Shown here one piece after another: positions 1 to 9,066 of a stretch of 32,440 nt of DNA. The DNA lies in assembly GCA_013141375.1 (NCBI GenBank), contig JABFRC010000012.1, positions 1 to 32,440 on the forward strand, written 5' to 3'. The notes under the pieces were generated by a model. That model ran no database searches, was not told the origin of the DNA, and worked only from the letters and a program-made list of their open reading frames with translations. Each line of letters starts with the position of its first letter. Position 1 is the first letter of the stretch. Origin of the DNA: Methylococcaceae bacterium (GTDB taxonomy: Bacteria; Pseudomonadota; Gammaproteobacteria; Methylococcales; Methylomonadaceae). The translations under genes were made by a program, and so were the position numbers.

Positions 1-1275
1 ACCAATAATATTCAAGCAATACGGGGCATGCACGACGTCCTCCCCGAACAGACACCTCTTTGGCAATATGCCGAAACCATCATTAGAGAAGTGCTGGCCT
101 CTTACGGTTACAGCGAAATTCGCTTGCCGGTATTGGAAAAAACCGAACTGTTCAAACGCTCTATCGGTGAAGTCACTGACATCGTCGAAAAGGAAATGTA
201 CACCTTTGATGACAGAAATGGAGACTCATTGACCTTGCGCCCTGAAGGCACAGCCGGTTGTCTTCGGGCCTGTCTTGAACATGGTTTGTTACAAAATCAG
301 GTGCATCGACTTTGGTATTACGGCCCGATGTATCGCCACGAACGTCCACAAAAAGGCCGTTACCGTCAGTTTATCCAACTGGGCGTTGAAACTTACGGCA
401 TGTCCGGTCCGGATATTGATGCGGAATTGATTTTATTGATAGACCGTTTGTGGAAAAGGCTGGGCGTCAGAGACAAAGTCACCTTGCAGCTTAATTCATT
501 AGGTACTATCGCTGAGCGCTTGGTTTATAGAAATAATTTGGTTGAATATTTCCAAAAGCATCTGGATCAATTGGACGAAGACAGTCTGCGTCGCCTGCAA
601 ACCAACCCGCTGCGAATTCTGGATACCAAAAATCCGGCGATGAAAGAAGTGGTTGAGAATGCGCCAGAGTTAATGGATTATTTGGGCGAAGATTCCATTC
701 AACATTTTAAAGCCATTACAGCAATTCTGGATGACTTGGGTATAGGCTACAGCATTAATACCCGACTGGTCCGCGGGCTTGATTATTACAGTAAAACTGT
801 TTTTGAATGGGTCACGACTGAACTGGGTTCGCAAGGCACCGTTTGCGCGGGTGGTCGTTATGATGGTCTGATTGAGCAGCTAGGTGGTAAACCTAACCAT
901 GCCGTTGGTTTTGCAATGGGTATGGAGCGTTTGTTAGCCTTAATGGAATCGATTGAACTGACTATTCCGCCTTCAGTGGATGTGTATTTGATTAGAGCAG
1001 GTGAGCAAGCTGAACGTGTGGGCATGCAATTAGCCGAAACTATCCGAAATGAAATTCCAGGACTTAAAATACAAGTTAACTGTGGCGGCGGCAGTTTTAA
1101 AAGTCAGTTTAAAAAAGCCGATAAAACCGGTGCCGAGTTTGCTTTAATTCTGGGTGATGATGAAGTCAGCCGAGGCGAAGTGGCTATCAAGGCCTTACGC
1201 GATGCCCAGATCCCACAACAAACTCTGAGCCATATTGATCTCGTTGCGTTTTTGCGTGATCAATTTTCAGCATAA
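1..1275 (+). CDS. hisS: Histidyl-tRNA synthetase (5' end outside window)
   Basis: Class II aminoacyl-tRNA synthetase that charges tRNA-His in the cytoplasm. The reading frame is open from base 1 ([15 protein letters not shown]), so the methionine at 28 is internal and the true start lies just upstream of the window. Visible family motifs are motif 2 ([15 protein letters not shown]), the histidine-specific [15 protein letters not shown] segment near bases 764-810, motif 3 ([12 protein letters not shown]) and a C-terminal anticodon-binding domain. It is followed by yfgM, bamB and der, the usual gammaproteobacterial order. The 117-base gap to yfgM contains a hairpin repeat rather than a simple operon junction. 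The product assignment is secure. Confidence 0.97.
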   Translation, partial: TNNIQAIRGMHDVLPEQTPLWQYAETIIREVLASYGYSEIRLPVLEKTELFKRSIGEVTDIVEKEMYTFDDRNGDSLTLRPEGTAGCLRACLEHGLLQNQVHRLWYYGPMYRHERPQKGRYRQFIQLGVETYGMSGPDIDAELILLIDRLWKRLGVRDKVTLQLNSLGTIAERLVYRNNLVEYFQKHLDQLDEDSLRRLQTNPLRILDTKNPAMKEVVENAPELMDYLGEDSIQHFKAITAILDDLGIGYSINTRLVRGLDYYSKTVFEWVTTELGSQGTVCAGGRYDGLIEQLGGKPNHAVGFAMGMERLLALMESIELTIPPSVDVYLIRAGEQAERVGMQLAETIRNEIPGLKIQVNCGGGSFKSQFKKADKTGAEFALILGDDEVSRGEVAIKALRDAQIPQQTLSHIDLVAFLRDQFSA

Positions 1276-1285
1276 AACACATTAA

Positions 1286-1331
1286 CCCCTCTCCCTTTGG
1301 AGAGGGGCCAATTGTCTCGCTGAATAGTTAT
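1286..1331. repeat. Partial copy of a TIR/hairpin element
   Basis: A perfect 9-bp stem (CCCCTCTCC 1286-1294, GGAGAGGGG 1299-1307) with a CTTT loop is followed by CGCTGAATAGTTAT at 1318-1331. The same two parts, hairpin plus CGCTGAATAGTTAC, make up the element at 11377-11462. The left inverted repeat is absent or degenerate: the hisS 3' end reads TTTTCAGC, a partial match. No T-run follows the hairpin, so it is not a classical terminator. Confidence 0.65.
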
Positions 1332-1392
1332 CATAAAATGCATTATTGAAAAATTACTGATTTGTTAGAACCATTAACTCAAGAGAATAAAA

Positions 1393-2040
1393 ATGGAAAT
1401 TTACGATACTGAAGAACAACAGGTTGAAGCAGTAAAAAGATGGTGGGCAGAAAATGGTCAAGCCTGCATAGTTGGTTTAGTGCTGGGTTTTATCGCCATT
1501 TTTGCGTGGAACTATTGGCAAGACTACAAAAAAGAACAGCAATTTCAAGCCTCCGCTATTTATGAAAAAGTGTTAAAGGCTGCCGAGGAAAATAAAAAAG
1601 AAACCGTTGAAAAATTAACTGCGCATTTGGAAGAGCAGTACAAAAACACCCCGTATGCTGTTTATAGCGATCTACTATTGGCAAAAACCAAAGTGGACGC
1701 AAACGACATTCCTGCAGCTAAGCAAATTCTGCAAGATGTTATTGCAAAGTCTGATAAACAATTAAGCCACATCGCAAGAATCAGATTAGTGCGTCTTTTG
1801 CTGGCTACGGGCGAATTCGAACAAGGCCTGCAATTGATTAACGCAGTGAATGCTAAAGCTGAATCCGGCTTTTCAGGCAGCTACGACGAGTTAACCGGCG
1901 ATTTGTATGTTGCCTTAAATCGTCCCGATGAGGCTCGCTCTTCTTATCAGAGTGCGCTAAGAAATGGTCAGCAGTCACCTTTATTGCAATTTAAAATTGA
2001 TGACTTGACCGCCCCAGAAAAGGTTGAAATTCAAAAATAA
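1393..2040 (+). CDS. yfgM: YfgM-like SecYEG ancillary protein, TPR-containing
   Basis: A 215-residue inner-membrane protein with a short cytoplasmic N-terminus, one transmembrane segment (about residues 24-42, IVGLVLGFIAIFAWNYW) and a periplasmic helical TPR-like domain. E. coli YfgM associates with the Sec translocon and PpiD and assists periplasmic chaperone networks; this is family knowledge. A purine-rich AAGAGA lies ahead of the ATG. Its TAA overlaps the bamB ATG by one base (TAATG), implying translational coupling. The hisS-yfgM-bamB-der order supports the call. Confidence 0.9.
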   Translation: MEIYDTEEQQVEAVKRWWAENGQACIVGLVLGFIAIFAWNYWQDYKKEQQFQASAIYEKVLKAAEENKKETVEKLTAHLEEQYKNTPYAVYSDLLLAKTKVDANDIPAAKQILQDVIAKSDKQLSHIARIRLVRLLLATGEFEQGLQLINAVNAKAESGFSGSYDELTGDLYVALNRPDEARSSYQSALRNGQQSPLLQFKIDDLTAPEKVEIQK

Positions 2041-3230
2041 TGCGCCTTCTTACGTTATTAGTAGTTCTCATTGGTTTGACGGGCTGTGCGTCTTTTGACA
2101 CGCTTTCCGAATCTGTCTCCGGAATCACCGATTACTTTACCGGTGGTGAAGACAATGCCGATCCACCCAGCCCTTTAACTGAACTTGCCTCGCCGGAAGT
2201 AAAAGTCGAAGAAATCTGGAAGGAATCCGTAGGTGTTGGCACAGATGAGCAATCCCTAAAATTAATACCAGCCATTGGCGGCGCGAAAGTGATTGCCGCC
2301 GATCGTAAAGGTTTGGTTGAGGCTCGAGATCTGCAAACCGGACGTCTGATTTGGGAAGCCGAAACGGACGTTCAATTCTCAGGAGGTCCGGGCTTAGGCA
2401 GGGATATCGTCGTTTTAGGTTCCAGCAATGCGGAAGTATTAGCCCTGAACATTGAAAACGGCGCGGTACTTTGGAAATCCCTTGTTTCCAGTGAAGTGCT
2501 TTCTGTACCTGTTGTTGGAAATGATGTAGTGGTAGTGAGAACGACCGATGGCATGGTTGTCGCACTGGATGTTAAAACCGGCGGCAAACGTTGGGCTTAC
2601 GAGCGAAATGCTCCCGCCCTAAGTTTAAGAGGCACTGGATCACCGTTAATTGCGGGTGAAAATGTTATTGCTGGTTATGATAACGGCAAGTTAATTGCCT
2701 TACGTTTAAGCGATGGCAAATATGTCTGGGAAACCAGCATCGCCATTCCCAAGGGCCGTACCGAAATCGAACGCTTAGTGGATCTGGATGTTGATCCTAT
2801 CGCCAACAATGGCATCATTTTTATTTCCAGTTATTTAGGTGGCATGGCGGCTATTTCTGAAAGCGATGGCGAGGTGGTTTGGCGCAATGAAAAGGCATCA
2901 TCTCATTCCGGCTTAAGTAATGACTTTACTTATTTATATCTGGCCGACGCTGAAAGCCATGTCTGGCAGGTGGACCAACATAATGGCGCATCACTTTGGC
3001 AGCAAAAAGATTTACATCAAAGACGACTCACTGCACCAGTGGCTTACCAAAGCTATGTGGTTGTCGGAGATTACGAAGGTTATGTGCATTGGTTAAGCAG
3101 CACCGATGGCAGACAGCTTGGACGCATTCAAATTTCTGAAAGTGCAATTGAAGCCAAACCCGTTGTGGTGGATGGCACTGTTTACGTTTACGCCAAAGAT
3201 GGCACGCTTGCCGCGCTGAGAGCCCGATAA
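2040..3230 (+). CDS. bamB: Outer-membrane assembly lipoprotein BamB
   Basis: Component of the BAM complex that inserts beta-barrel proteins into the outer membrane. The N-terminus is a lipoprotein signal with lipobox LTGC (Cys16), and the residue after the Cys is Ala, consistent with outer-membrane sorting. The rest is a PQQ-type beta-propeller with repeats such as VEARDLQTGRLIWEAE, VLALNIENGAVLWKS and VVALDVKTGGKRWAYE. Length of 396 residues fits the family (E. coli 392). The start overlaps the yfgM stop and the stop lies 2 bases before der. Confidence 0.95.
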   Translation: MRLLTLLVVLIGLTGCASFDTLSESVSGITDYFTGGEDNADPPSPLTELASPEVKVEEIWKESVGVGTDEQSLKLIPAIGGAKVIAADRKGLVEARDLQTGRLIWEAETDVQFSGGPGLGRDIVVLGSSNAEVLALNIENGAVLWKSLVSSEVLSVPVVGNDVVVVRTTDGMVVALDVKTGGKRWAYERNAPALSLRGTGSPLIAGENVIAGYDNGKLIALRLSDGKYVWETSIAIPKGRTEIERLVDLDVDPIANNGIIFISSYLGGMAAISESDGEVVWRNEKASSHSGLSNDFTYLYLADAESHVWQVDQHNGASLWQQKDLHQRRLTAPVAYQSYVVVGDYEGYVHWLSSTDGRQLGRIQISESAIEAKPVVVDGTVYVYAKDGTLAALRAR

Positions 3231-3232
3231 TT

Positions 3233-4627
3233 ATGTTACCTGTAATAGCCCTTGTTGGGCGCCCGAATGTTGGCAAGTCAACGCTTTTTAATTATCTGAC
3301 CCGAAGCCGCGATGCCTTGGTGGCTGATTTTTCCGGATTGACCCGAGATAGGCAGTATGGCCGGGTTAAGCATGGCGATAGACCTTGTCTGGTGGTTGAT
3401 ACCGGCGGTATTGCCGATGATGCCCAAGGCATCGAAAGTGTGTCTAGAAAACAAGTGCAGATAGCCCTGGAAGAAGCCGACATCGTATTCTTCATGGTGG
3501 ATGCGCGTGAGGGCTTGAGTGCATCGGATAAAGTCATTGCTGATACCTTACGAAAACTCGCTAAACCCATAATCTTGGTCACCAATAAAGTCGATGGTAT
3601 TGATGCCAATACGGCAGCCACAGATTTCTATTCCCTTGCACTGGGCGAACCGGTAAAAATTGCTGCCTCTCATGGCCGTGGTGTTCCAGAGTTACTGGAA
3701 ATAGCTTTCGAATTATTGCCAGCACCTACCGAGATCGTTGAAGAACAACATTCGGGTATTGGTATTGCCATCGTTGGTCGTCCCAATGTGGGTAAATCCA
3801 CCTTGGTTAACCGCCTGCTGGGTGAAGAGCGAGTGATTGTCTATGACGAGCCGGGCACCACGCGCGACAGTATTTACATACCTTTTGAGCGCAATGGCAA
3901 AGTTTTTACTCTGATTGACACTGCGGGCATGCGCCGTCGCTCAAAAATTGGCGAAACCATAGAAAAATTCAGTGTCATAAAATCATTACAGGCGATTGAA
4001 AAATCCAATGTGGTGATTTATCTGGTCGATGCCCGCGAAGGCATTACCGATCAGGATGCGCATTTATTAGGCCTGGTATTAGAAGCCGGTCGCGCGTTGA
4101 TTATTGGCCTGAATAAATGGGATGGTATCACCGCAGATCAAAAAGAAACCATCAAGCGACAACTGGATGTGAAGTTGTCCTTTCTTGAGTTTGCCGAAAA
4201 ACATCCTATTTCCGCATTGCATGGCAGTGGCGTGGGCAAATTGTTTGATATGGTTCAGAGTTTATATAACTCGGCAATGATTGATATGTCGACGCCTGTA
4301 TTGACAAGAATTCTAAAAGAAGCCACCGATACCCATCAGCCACCGCTAGTCGGAAATCGCCGTATCAAACTTAAATATGCCCATCAGGGCGGCCGCAACC
4401 CACCAGTGGTTGTGGTGCATGGCGTACAAACTGATTCCTTGCCGGAATCCTACAAGCGCTTTTTAGTGAATTTCTTTCGCGAAAAAATGGGCTTGGCAGG
4501 CACGCCAATCAGATTGGTATTCAAGTCCCCGGTCAATCCATTTCATGGTCAGAAAAATAAGTTAACCGAATGGCAAGTTAAAAAGCGCGAACGCTTAATA
4601 CGTCGCGCTAAAACTAAAGACAAATAA
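3233..4627 (+). CDS. der: Ribosome-assembly GTPase Der (EngA)
   Basis: Double-GTPase needed for 50S subunit maturation. Two tandem G domains are seen: GRPNVGKST at residues 9-17 with DTGG downstream, and a second GRPNVGKST near residue 181 with DTAGMRRRSK. NKVDG and NKWDG provide the G4 motifs. A C-terminal KH-like domain ends in a basic tail (KKRERLIRRAKTKDK). The 464-residue length fits the family. It follows bamB by two bases. Confidence 0.97.
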   Translation: MLPVIALVGRPNVGKSTLFNYLTRSRDALVADFSGLTRDRQYGRVKHGDRPCLVVDTGGIADDAQGIESVSRKQVQIALEEADIVFFMVDAREGLSASDKVIADTLRKLAKPIILVTNKVDGIDANTAATDFYSLALGEPVKIAASHGRGVPELLEIAFELLPAPTEIVEEQHSGIGIAIVGRPNVGKSTLVNRLLGEERVIVYDEPGTTRDSIYIPFERNGKVFTLIDTAGMRRRSKIGETIEKFSVIKSLQAIEKSNVVIYLVDAREGITDQDAHLLGLVLEAGRALIIGLNKWDGITADQKETIKRQLDVKLSFLEFAEKHPISALHGSGVGKLFDMVQSLYNSAMIDMSTPVLTRILKEATDTHQPPLVGNRRIKLKYAHQGGRNPPVVVVHGVQTDSLPESYKRFLVNFFREKMGLAGTPIRLVFKSPVNPFHGQKNKLTEWQVKKRERLIRRAKTKDK

Positions 4628-4645
4628 TCCAGCGAGGAGCACTTC

Positions 4646-5143
4646 ATGGCAACGCTTACATTTTTGAATAAACCTTTGAATACATCCGGCGAATTACCTG
4701 TCGTTGGCGCTAAGGCACCTGACTTTTCTTTAGTGAATACCCAACTGGTAGATGTATCACTGGAGAAGTTTTCTGGTAAACGCAAAGTACTGAATATTGT
4801 TCCCAGTCTGGACACGCCAACCTGCGCGGCATCTACACGTAGATTCAATCAAAAAGCATCGCATCTGGATAACACTGTGGTGTTGGTGGTGTCTGCCGAC
4901 TTGCCTTTTGCACAAAGCCGTTTTTGTGAAACTGAGGGATTAAAAGACGTTATTCCCTTATCCAGCTTTCGCTCCAGTTTTGCCAAAGACTATGGTGTTG
5001 AAATTATCGACACCTTACTCGCCGGATTGACCGCGCGGGCAGTGCTTATCATTGATGAAAATGACCAAGTAATTTACACGCAATTGGTTCATGACATCGC
5101 TCAGGAACCAGATTACGAAAGCGCGTTGGCTGTGTTAGCTTAA
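4646..5143 (+). CDS. tpx: Thiol peroxidase Tpx (atypical 2-Cys peroxiredoxin)
   Basis: Reduces hydroperoxides, probably with thioredoxin. The peroxidatic Cys60 lies in [11 protein letters not shown] and the resolving Cys94 in SRFCETEG, the Tpx spacing (C61/C95 in E. coli). The 165-residue length is typical. A GCGAGGAG ribosome-binding site lies just ahead of the ATG. The gene follows der by 18 bases, so it may be cotranscribed, and it ends at a clear terminator. Confidence 0.95.
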   Translation: MATLTFLNKPLNTSGELPVVGAKAPDFSLVNTQLVDVSLEKFSGKRKVLNIVPSLDTPTCAASTRRFNQKASHLDNTVVLVVSADLPFAQSRFCETEGLKDVIPLSSFRSSFAKDYGVEIIDTLLAGLTARAVLIIDENDQVIYTQLVHDIAQEPDYESALAVLA

Positions 5144-5191
5144 AGACGCAACACGGAATCAATCCCCCCCGGTTTTTTATACTTTTGCCTC

Positions 5192-5220
5192 AAAGCATAT
5201 TCAATCGGATATGCTTTTTC
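5192..5220 (+). terminator. Rho-independent terminator after tpx
   Basis: Perfect 9-bp stem AAAGCATAT (5192-5200) and ATATGCTTT (5209-5217), 8-base loop, continuing into a T-run (TTTTTCT). It closes the hisS-tpx transcription block and separates it from the converging gene. Confidence 0.8.
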
Positions 5221-5236
5221 TGATTCGTACTCATAA

Positions 5237-7879
5237 TTAAGGGCAGGGTATTGGTGAGGCCACAAATCCGACACCTCCGTTGTATGAACCCACTATTTGA
5301 CCAAGATTGTTGATGCCGTTTATTTGGGTGTAGCCTAAGCCGTTAGGTGCATCTAATAATGAGTTTAGAAATGTTTTATTGATGCCATCGTAGATAAAGC
5401 CATGTTGACCACCGTCAATACCTTGGTAATAACCGACGATTTCTCCAGTATTATTGATACCCGTTACCTGGGTTCCGAAGAAAGCGTCTGCATTTGGATG
5501 GGTGATTGTTGTCCAATTAGTACCGTCATAGACAAAGCCATGATTAGCTAAATCTGAATTGATAATATTGATATTACCTACTAACCAACCATTGTCGTTA
5601 ATACCGGTGTAGGTGGTGCTATCTGCAGCAGCGTCGGGATGGGCAGGCAGGGAAGTAAAAATTGATGTTTGGCTATTGAATAAAAAACCATAGAAATTTG
5701 AATTATCGTCAACATAATTACCCACAACAACACCGTTATCATTTATTGCACCCAGTGAGGTAACAGTAGGATTATTCACTGAAGCAGGGGCATTGATATA
5801 AGTATTTGTGCCACTCGTGCCATTTCTTACAAAATATCCATCAATATCTCTGCCTATCGCTTGACCAGTTGCGTTGAGACCTAAATAGAAGGTTTCTTGT
5901 GGATTGTCAGCAGGGCCGTCTAGCGAAATGTCATTATAAAAGCCACCGCCTAAGTTACCTTCGCTCCAGTATCCGACTTTGTCCCCGGCATCATTGATAC
6001 CATTAATCAGTGTAATGCCGGTTGAACCGGCCTGGACAAAATACCAGTCTTGAAAAGTATAAGTTGTAGTGCAGGAAGAAAGGATATCGGTAGTCAGGTT
6101 AAATCCAAGGGTTTGGCCGTCAGTCAATGGCACTGGCGTTCCATTTTCAAAACTTACCTTCCAGCTTGCAGAATGATTGCCGGCAGCCACAATTAACGGG
6201 GCTGTTACAGTTAATGTGAAGGTTTTAGTCTCATTTTGACTCCAGCTTTCTATATATTCCGGACTGATGTTAGTGATGGAGAGTAATCCTGTGTCGGTAT
6301 CGGGTGTTATAAATACATTTTTCAGGTCTGTATTACCATTATTCTGTAGATTCCAAGTCAATATTTTGGGTGTGTCACGGGCTAATACTTCGCTGTCGGT
6401 AAAGTTTTGGCTTTCTATATTAACTGAGGGCTTGGCCTCTACTTTTAAGTTGAAAGCAATATCATTGAGGGGCAGGGCTATGTTGTTGTCATGGGTCAAA
6501 GTCCAGTTTTTGGAATAACTGCCTGCCGCAGCACTTGTAGGTGCTGTTACAGTGACCGAAAAAGTGTTGCTTTGACCTTTAGCCCAGTTGGCGAGATTTG
6601 CAGGACTAATCGCCGAAACACTTAAGCCGGTATCCGAAGGTATTGGCGTAAGTGTGACATTTTTCAAATCCGTATTGCTGTTGTTTTTTACCGTCCATGA
6701 CAACACTTTGGGGGTGTCAGGTTTGAGTATATCTCCGTCAATAAAATTTTTACTTTCCAACGCTAATGCGATGTTGGTTAAGGTGGTGAAGGAAAAAGTT
6801 AGATCACTAAAAGCTAATGGTTTATAGCCTTCATAAGTAAAACTCCAGCTTTGACTATGAGTACCTGGGCCAATGTCGTTTGTAGCCGAGATAGAAACAG
6901 CAAATGTGTTGATTTCGCCAACTCTCCAGGAGGATAGCTTGGTTGGACTAATTGTATTGATAGTCAGTTCACCGCTGGGTTTGCCGGAAATTAATGTGAC
7001 ATCGTTTAAATCGATATTGCCCGTGTTCTTTACAATCCATGACAACAATTTTTCTGTGCCTGGCGTAAAAATTTCGCCGTCTGTGAAATCTTTAGAGTGA
7101 AAGCTGAGTGCAGCCTGTTCTTCAGATTGGATCGTTACAGTCACAACATCCGGCAGGCTTTTACGGTTTTCATCATCTTTGACAATCAGGCTAAATTTCA
7201 AAGTTGCTGCCAATGCATTATTTGGTAGCGTCAAAGGGCTGAGAAAAGTAGGTTGAACGGCTTTGCTATCTGATAACTTTACCTTGGGACCTTCTATTTG
7301 CTTCCATGCATAACTGACAATACTGCCGTCAGAGTCAGCGTTGTCATTACTGGCTGATCCATCAAGTATGACGTTCTTAGCTGTCGTCAGTGACTGGTCG
7401 TTACCTGCATCGGCAATAGGTGGTGTATTGACAGGTTTAACAGTTATAGTTACTTTCGCCTTTGAACTACTGGCTTGTTCATTATCGGTGACGATCAGCG
7501 TGAACGAATACTTTTTTATTTTCTTAACTAGCGGCGCGGTGAATGACGCCTTTTCGCTGAAGGCGCCTGTTAAGTTGATTGTCGGATCAAGGCTTGACCA
7601 TAAATAACTAACAATATGTCCTCCTTTATCCGAGCTACTAGAGCCATCTAAAGTCACGACACTTTGTTCGTTAACAGGCAATATTTTGACGATTTTTGCG
7701 ACAGGTTTTTTATTAGCGGCATTGACAGTCGGTGCCATCAAAAGCAACAAGCTAATCATCATTAGCCATAGGTAAAAAGCCGCTGTTTTTGTAGCGATGG
7801 TCGCTGTTATACAGAAAAAGCTATCTTGATATGTAGGATTGCCGACTGTTTGGGGCAAACGACTTATATTAATCGCCAT
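5237..7879 (-). CDS. Large secreted protein: Ig-like/PKD domains plus HAF-repeat propeller
   Basis: About 880 residues. I chose the ATG at 7879 because AGGAGC lies about 10 bases ahead of it; a TTG three codons earlier is too close to that site. An N-terminal hydrophobic segment (LMMISLLLLMAPTVNA) suggests export. Numbering from the TTG, residues 61-152 and 153-254 are two PKD/Ig-like domains (TLDGSSSSD, ILDGSASND). Residues 258-600 hold three repeats of about 115 residues with F(T/I)DG-TP-LSW-(V/L)-N-N-DL signatures. Residues 628-883 carry six (G)IN(D/N)xGxxVG repeats spaced about 45-50 residues, typical of HAF extracellular repeats. No PEP-CTERM, LPXTG or other anchor is visible. The role is unknown; it could be an adhesin or a surface polymer. 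Confidence 0.75.
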   Translation of the reverse strand: MAINISRLPQTVGNPTYQDSFFCITATIATKTAAFYLWLMMISLLLLMAPTVNAANKKPVAKIVKILPVNEQSVVTLDGSSSSDKGGHIVSYLWSSLDPTINLTGAFSEKASFTAPLVKKIKKYSFTLIVTDNEQASSSKAKVTITVKPVNTPPIADAGNDQSLTTAKNVILDGSASNDNADSDGSIVSYAWKQIEGPKVKLSDSKAVQPTFLSPLTLPNNALAATLKFSLIVKDDENRKSLPDVVTVTIQSEEQAALSFHSKDFTDGEIFTPGTEKLLSWIVKNTGNIDLNDVTLISGKPSGELTINTISPTKLSSWRVGEINTFAVSISATNDIGPGTHSQSWSFTYEGYKPLAFSDLTFSFTTLTNIALALESKNFIDGDILKPDTPKVLSWTVKNNSNTDLKNVTLTPIPSDTGLSVSAISPANLANWAKGQSNTFSVTVTAPTSAAAGSYSKNWTLTHDNNIALPLNDIAFNLKVEAKPSVNIESQNFTDSEVLARDTPKILTWNLQNNGNTDLKNVFITPDTDTGLLSITNISPEYIESWSQNETKTFTLTVTAPLIVAAGNHSASWKVSFENGTPVPLTDGQTLGFNLTTDILSSCTTTYTFQDWYFVQAGSTGITLINGINDAGDKVGYWSEGNLGGGFYNDISLDGPADNPQETFYLGLNATGQAIGRDIDGYFVRNGTSGTNTYINAPASVNNPTVTSLGAINDNGVVVGNYVDDNSNFYGFLFNSQTSIFTSLPAHPDAAADSTTYTGINDNGWLVGNINIINSDLANHGFVYDGTNWTTITHPNADAFFGTQVTGINNTGEIVGYYQGIDGGQHGFIYDGINKTFLNSLLDAPNGLGYTQINGINNLGQIVGSYNGGVGFVASPIPCP

Positions 7880-7889
7880 TGGATTCAAG

Positions 7890-7893
7890 CTCC
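7890..7893 (-). promoter_or_regulatory. Ribosome-binding site selecting the 7879 start
   Basis: GGAG on the minus strand lies 10 bases from the ATG at 7879 and only one base from the TTG at 7888, so it favours the ATG. Confidence 0.6.
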
Positions 7894-7953
7894 TATATAC
7901 ATAAGGCCCATTTATGGTCGATTATTAACTAAGCAGTAAAAATAAACTACTTC

Positions 7954-8100
7954 TTAAGACAATTTTCCTCCCACTTTGCCATTCTTATCCATCCAAATAT
8001 GTTGCAAGCCTAAATCACCCAGCCACTCTAGTCCGCGACCTTCCATCAGCATCGCAATTGTGCAGGCGCTACCGGCAATGCCAACCAAGACAAAAAAAAC
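7954..8100 (-). pseudogene. ApbE-like (FAD:protein FMN transferase) C-terminal remnant
   Basis: The minus strand reads VLVGIAGSACTIAMLMEGRG, then LEWLGDLGLQHIWMDKNGKV, and stops at 7954-7956. This resembles the extreme C-terminus of ApbE/flavin transferases, where an A-x-A-T-x-(L/I) helix is followed by a GL-WL-LGL segment. Only about 45 codons remain and the frame has no start, so it is a fragment. ApbE flavinylates redox proteins, so finding it beside cytochrome debris is coherent. The family match is from memory of the pattern and moderate at best. Confidence 0.4.
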
Positions 8101-8124
8101 ACCGCAGGTTTTTTTAGTGCGGGT

Positions 8125-8566
8125 GTGATGAAAACTGCTTTCGATGAAAGCGATCGCTCGCCAACGCCACGTAAGCCGGATTTATCCAATCCTGATCAAA
8201 GCCGTTTTGCTGTGCCGGCGGCTATGGATATTGGTGATTCTAGAAGTTCTGATGTCTATGGCAGTCAGCCCTTCACTACCAAGACCCCCCTTATACAGAG
8301 CGGGCAAAGATAATCATGGGCAAGCTGCTTGTGCGGCCTGTCATGGCGCAGCCCATGCCATTTGGCCTAATCGTGATCCCAATGACAATGTCACAGCCTT
8401 GCAATTGCAGGGCCATAGTGGGCCGATTGCCGAATGTTCGGTATGTCACACCGCTGATGCATTTGCCAAATTTGATGATATTGATGAAGGCCTGAAGGTG
8501 TCTAATCCTATAGCAAATTTAGGGGTTTGCGCAGCACCGTTGCACAAAGACCAGGCCGGGTCATGA
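8125..8566 (+). pseudogene. Multihaem c-type cytochrome, frameshifted remnant
   Basis: Two haem-attachment motifs in one frame: CAACH (8330-8344, in GQAACAACHGAAH) and CSVCH (8435-8449), followed by TADAFAKFDD. The upstream part (DRSPTPRKPDLSNPDQSR) is in the neighbouring frame, which is open from about 8101. The two frames join sensibly if one C is removed from the C6 run at 8285-8290, giving FTTKTPLYRAGKDNHG. The 3' part loses the pattern after GVCAAPLHKD and no signal peptide remains. Periplasmic electron-transfer cytochromes of this kind are common in methanotrophs. The gene is dead or badly truncated unless the C-run is a sequencing error. Confidence 0.65.
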
Positions 8567-8610
8567 TGCGTGGCAAATTAATAGATGACATGATTCATCT
8601 TATTTATGCT

Positions 8611-8759
8611 CGTCATTCCGAGACTCATGTCAGGTTATCCCATCGACACCACAGGGGTTATTGCAAATCTGCCCCCTGGATGCGGGTATCTAATGCCATG
8701 GATGGTGAGCTTAATACTTCCATGTAGTCTGGATTCCGGCAATCCCTGCCGGAATGACG
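8611..8759. repeat. REP-like palindromic repeat pair
   Basis: CGTCATTCCG (8611-8620) and CGGAATGACG (8750-8759) are inverted copies. The right copy is part of a compact hairpin TTCCGGCA (8734-8741) / TGCCGGAA (8747-8754) with an ATCCC loop. This GGATTCCGGC...GCCGGAATGAC type is a common dispersed intergenic palindrome in proteobacteria. Confidence 0.6.
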
Positions 8760-8951
8760 GGCTTTGTGACATTTGTGTATAACGATGAGAGCTCCGGCTT
8801 GGGGACTTCGGGTACGGAAGCCCCAGCTTCCGGAAGTTGCGAAGCTAGCGCTCCCAAACAGCGCTTATGAACGAGATAAAAACGCAAATAAGCGTTAGGC
8901 AAGCATAAAAATTGAGTACTTAAACATTTTACGCGCTACGGAGTCTTTCCT

Positions 8952-9066
8952 ACGCGTGTTTTTAGGGCTTGGTACAAAACTCTGCAGGCCACAGCTATCA
9001 AGGCTTGCAGAGAATCAAAAAGTACCGAACGATTTTTACGCGCCACTGGAGGTTAAAAACACGCGT
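8952..9066. repeat. Nested inverted repeat (long stem-loop)
   Basis: Outer arms ACGCGTGTTTTTA (8952-8964) and TAAAAACACGCGT (9054-9066) pair perfectly over 13 bp. Inside them GGTAC (8971-8975) pairs with GTACC (9022-9026), and CTCTGCAGGCC (8980-8990) pairs with GGCTTGCAGAG (9002-9012) at 10 of 11 positions. All three tiers nest in one structure of about 115 bases. No coding frame is obvious within it. Confidence 0.6.

Noticed and set aside
1286-1307. Hairpin after hisS as a transcription terminator
   Set aside because: Strong stem but no T-run, and the same hairpin recurs inside the 11377-11462 repeat, so it is better read as part of that element.
2137-2587. Minus-strand open frames of up to 142 codons inside bamB
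   Set aside because: Antisense shadows of a strongly supported gene, low-complexity composition and no family motifs.
8527-8902. Short open frames after the cytochrome remnant
   Set aside because: They run through palindromic repeats and show no motif or ribosome-binding site.
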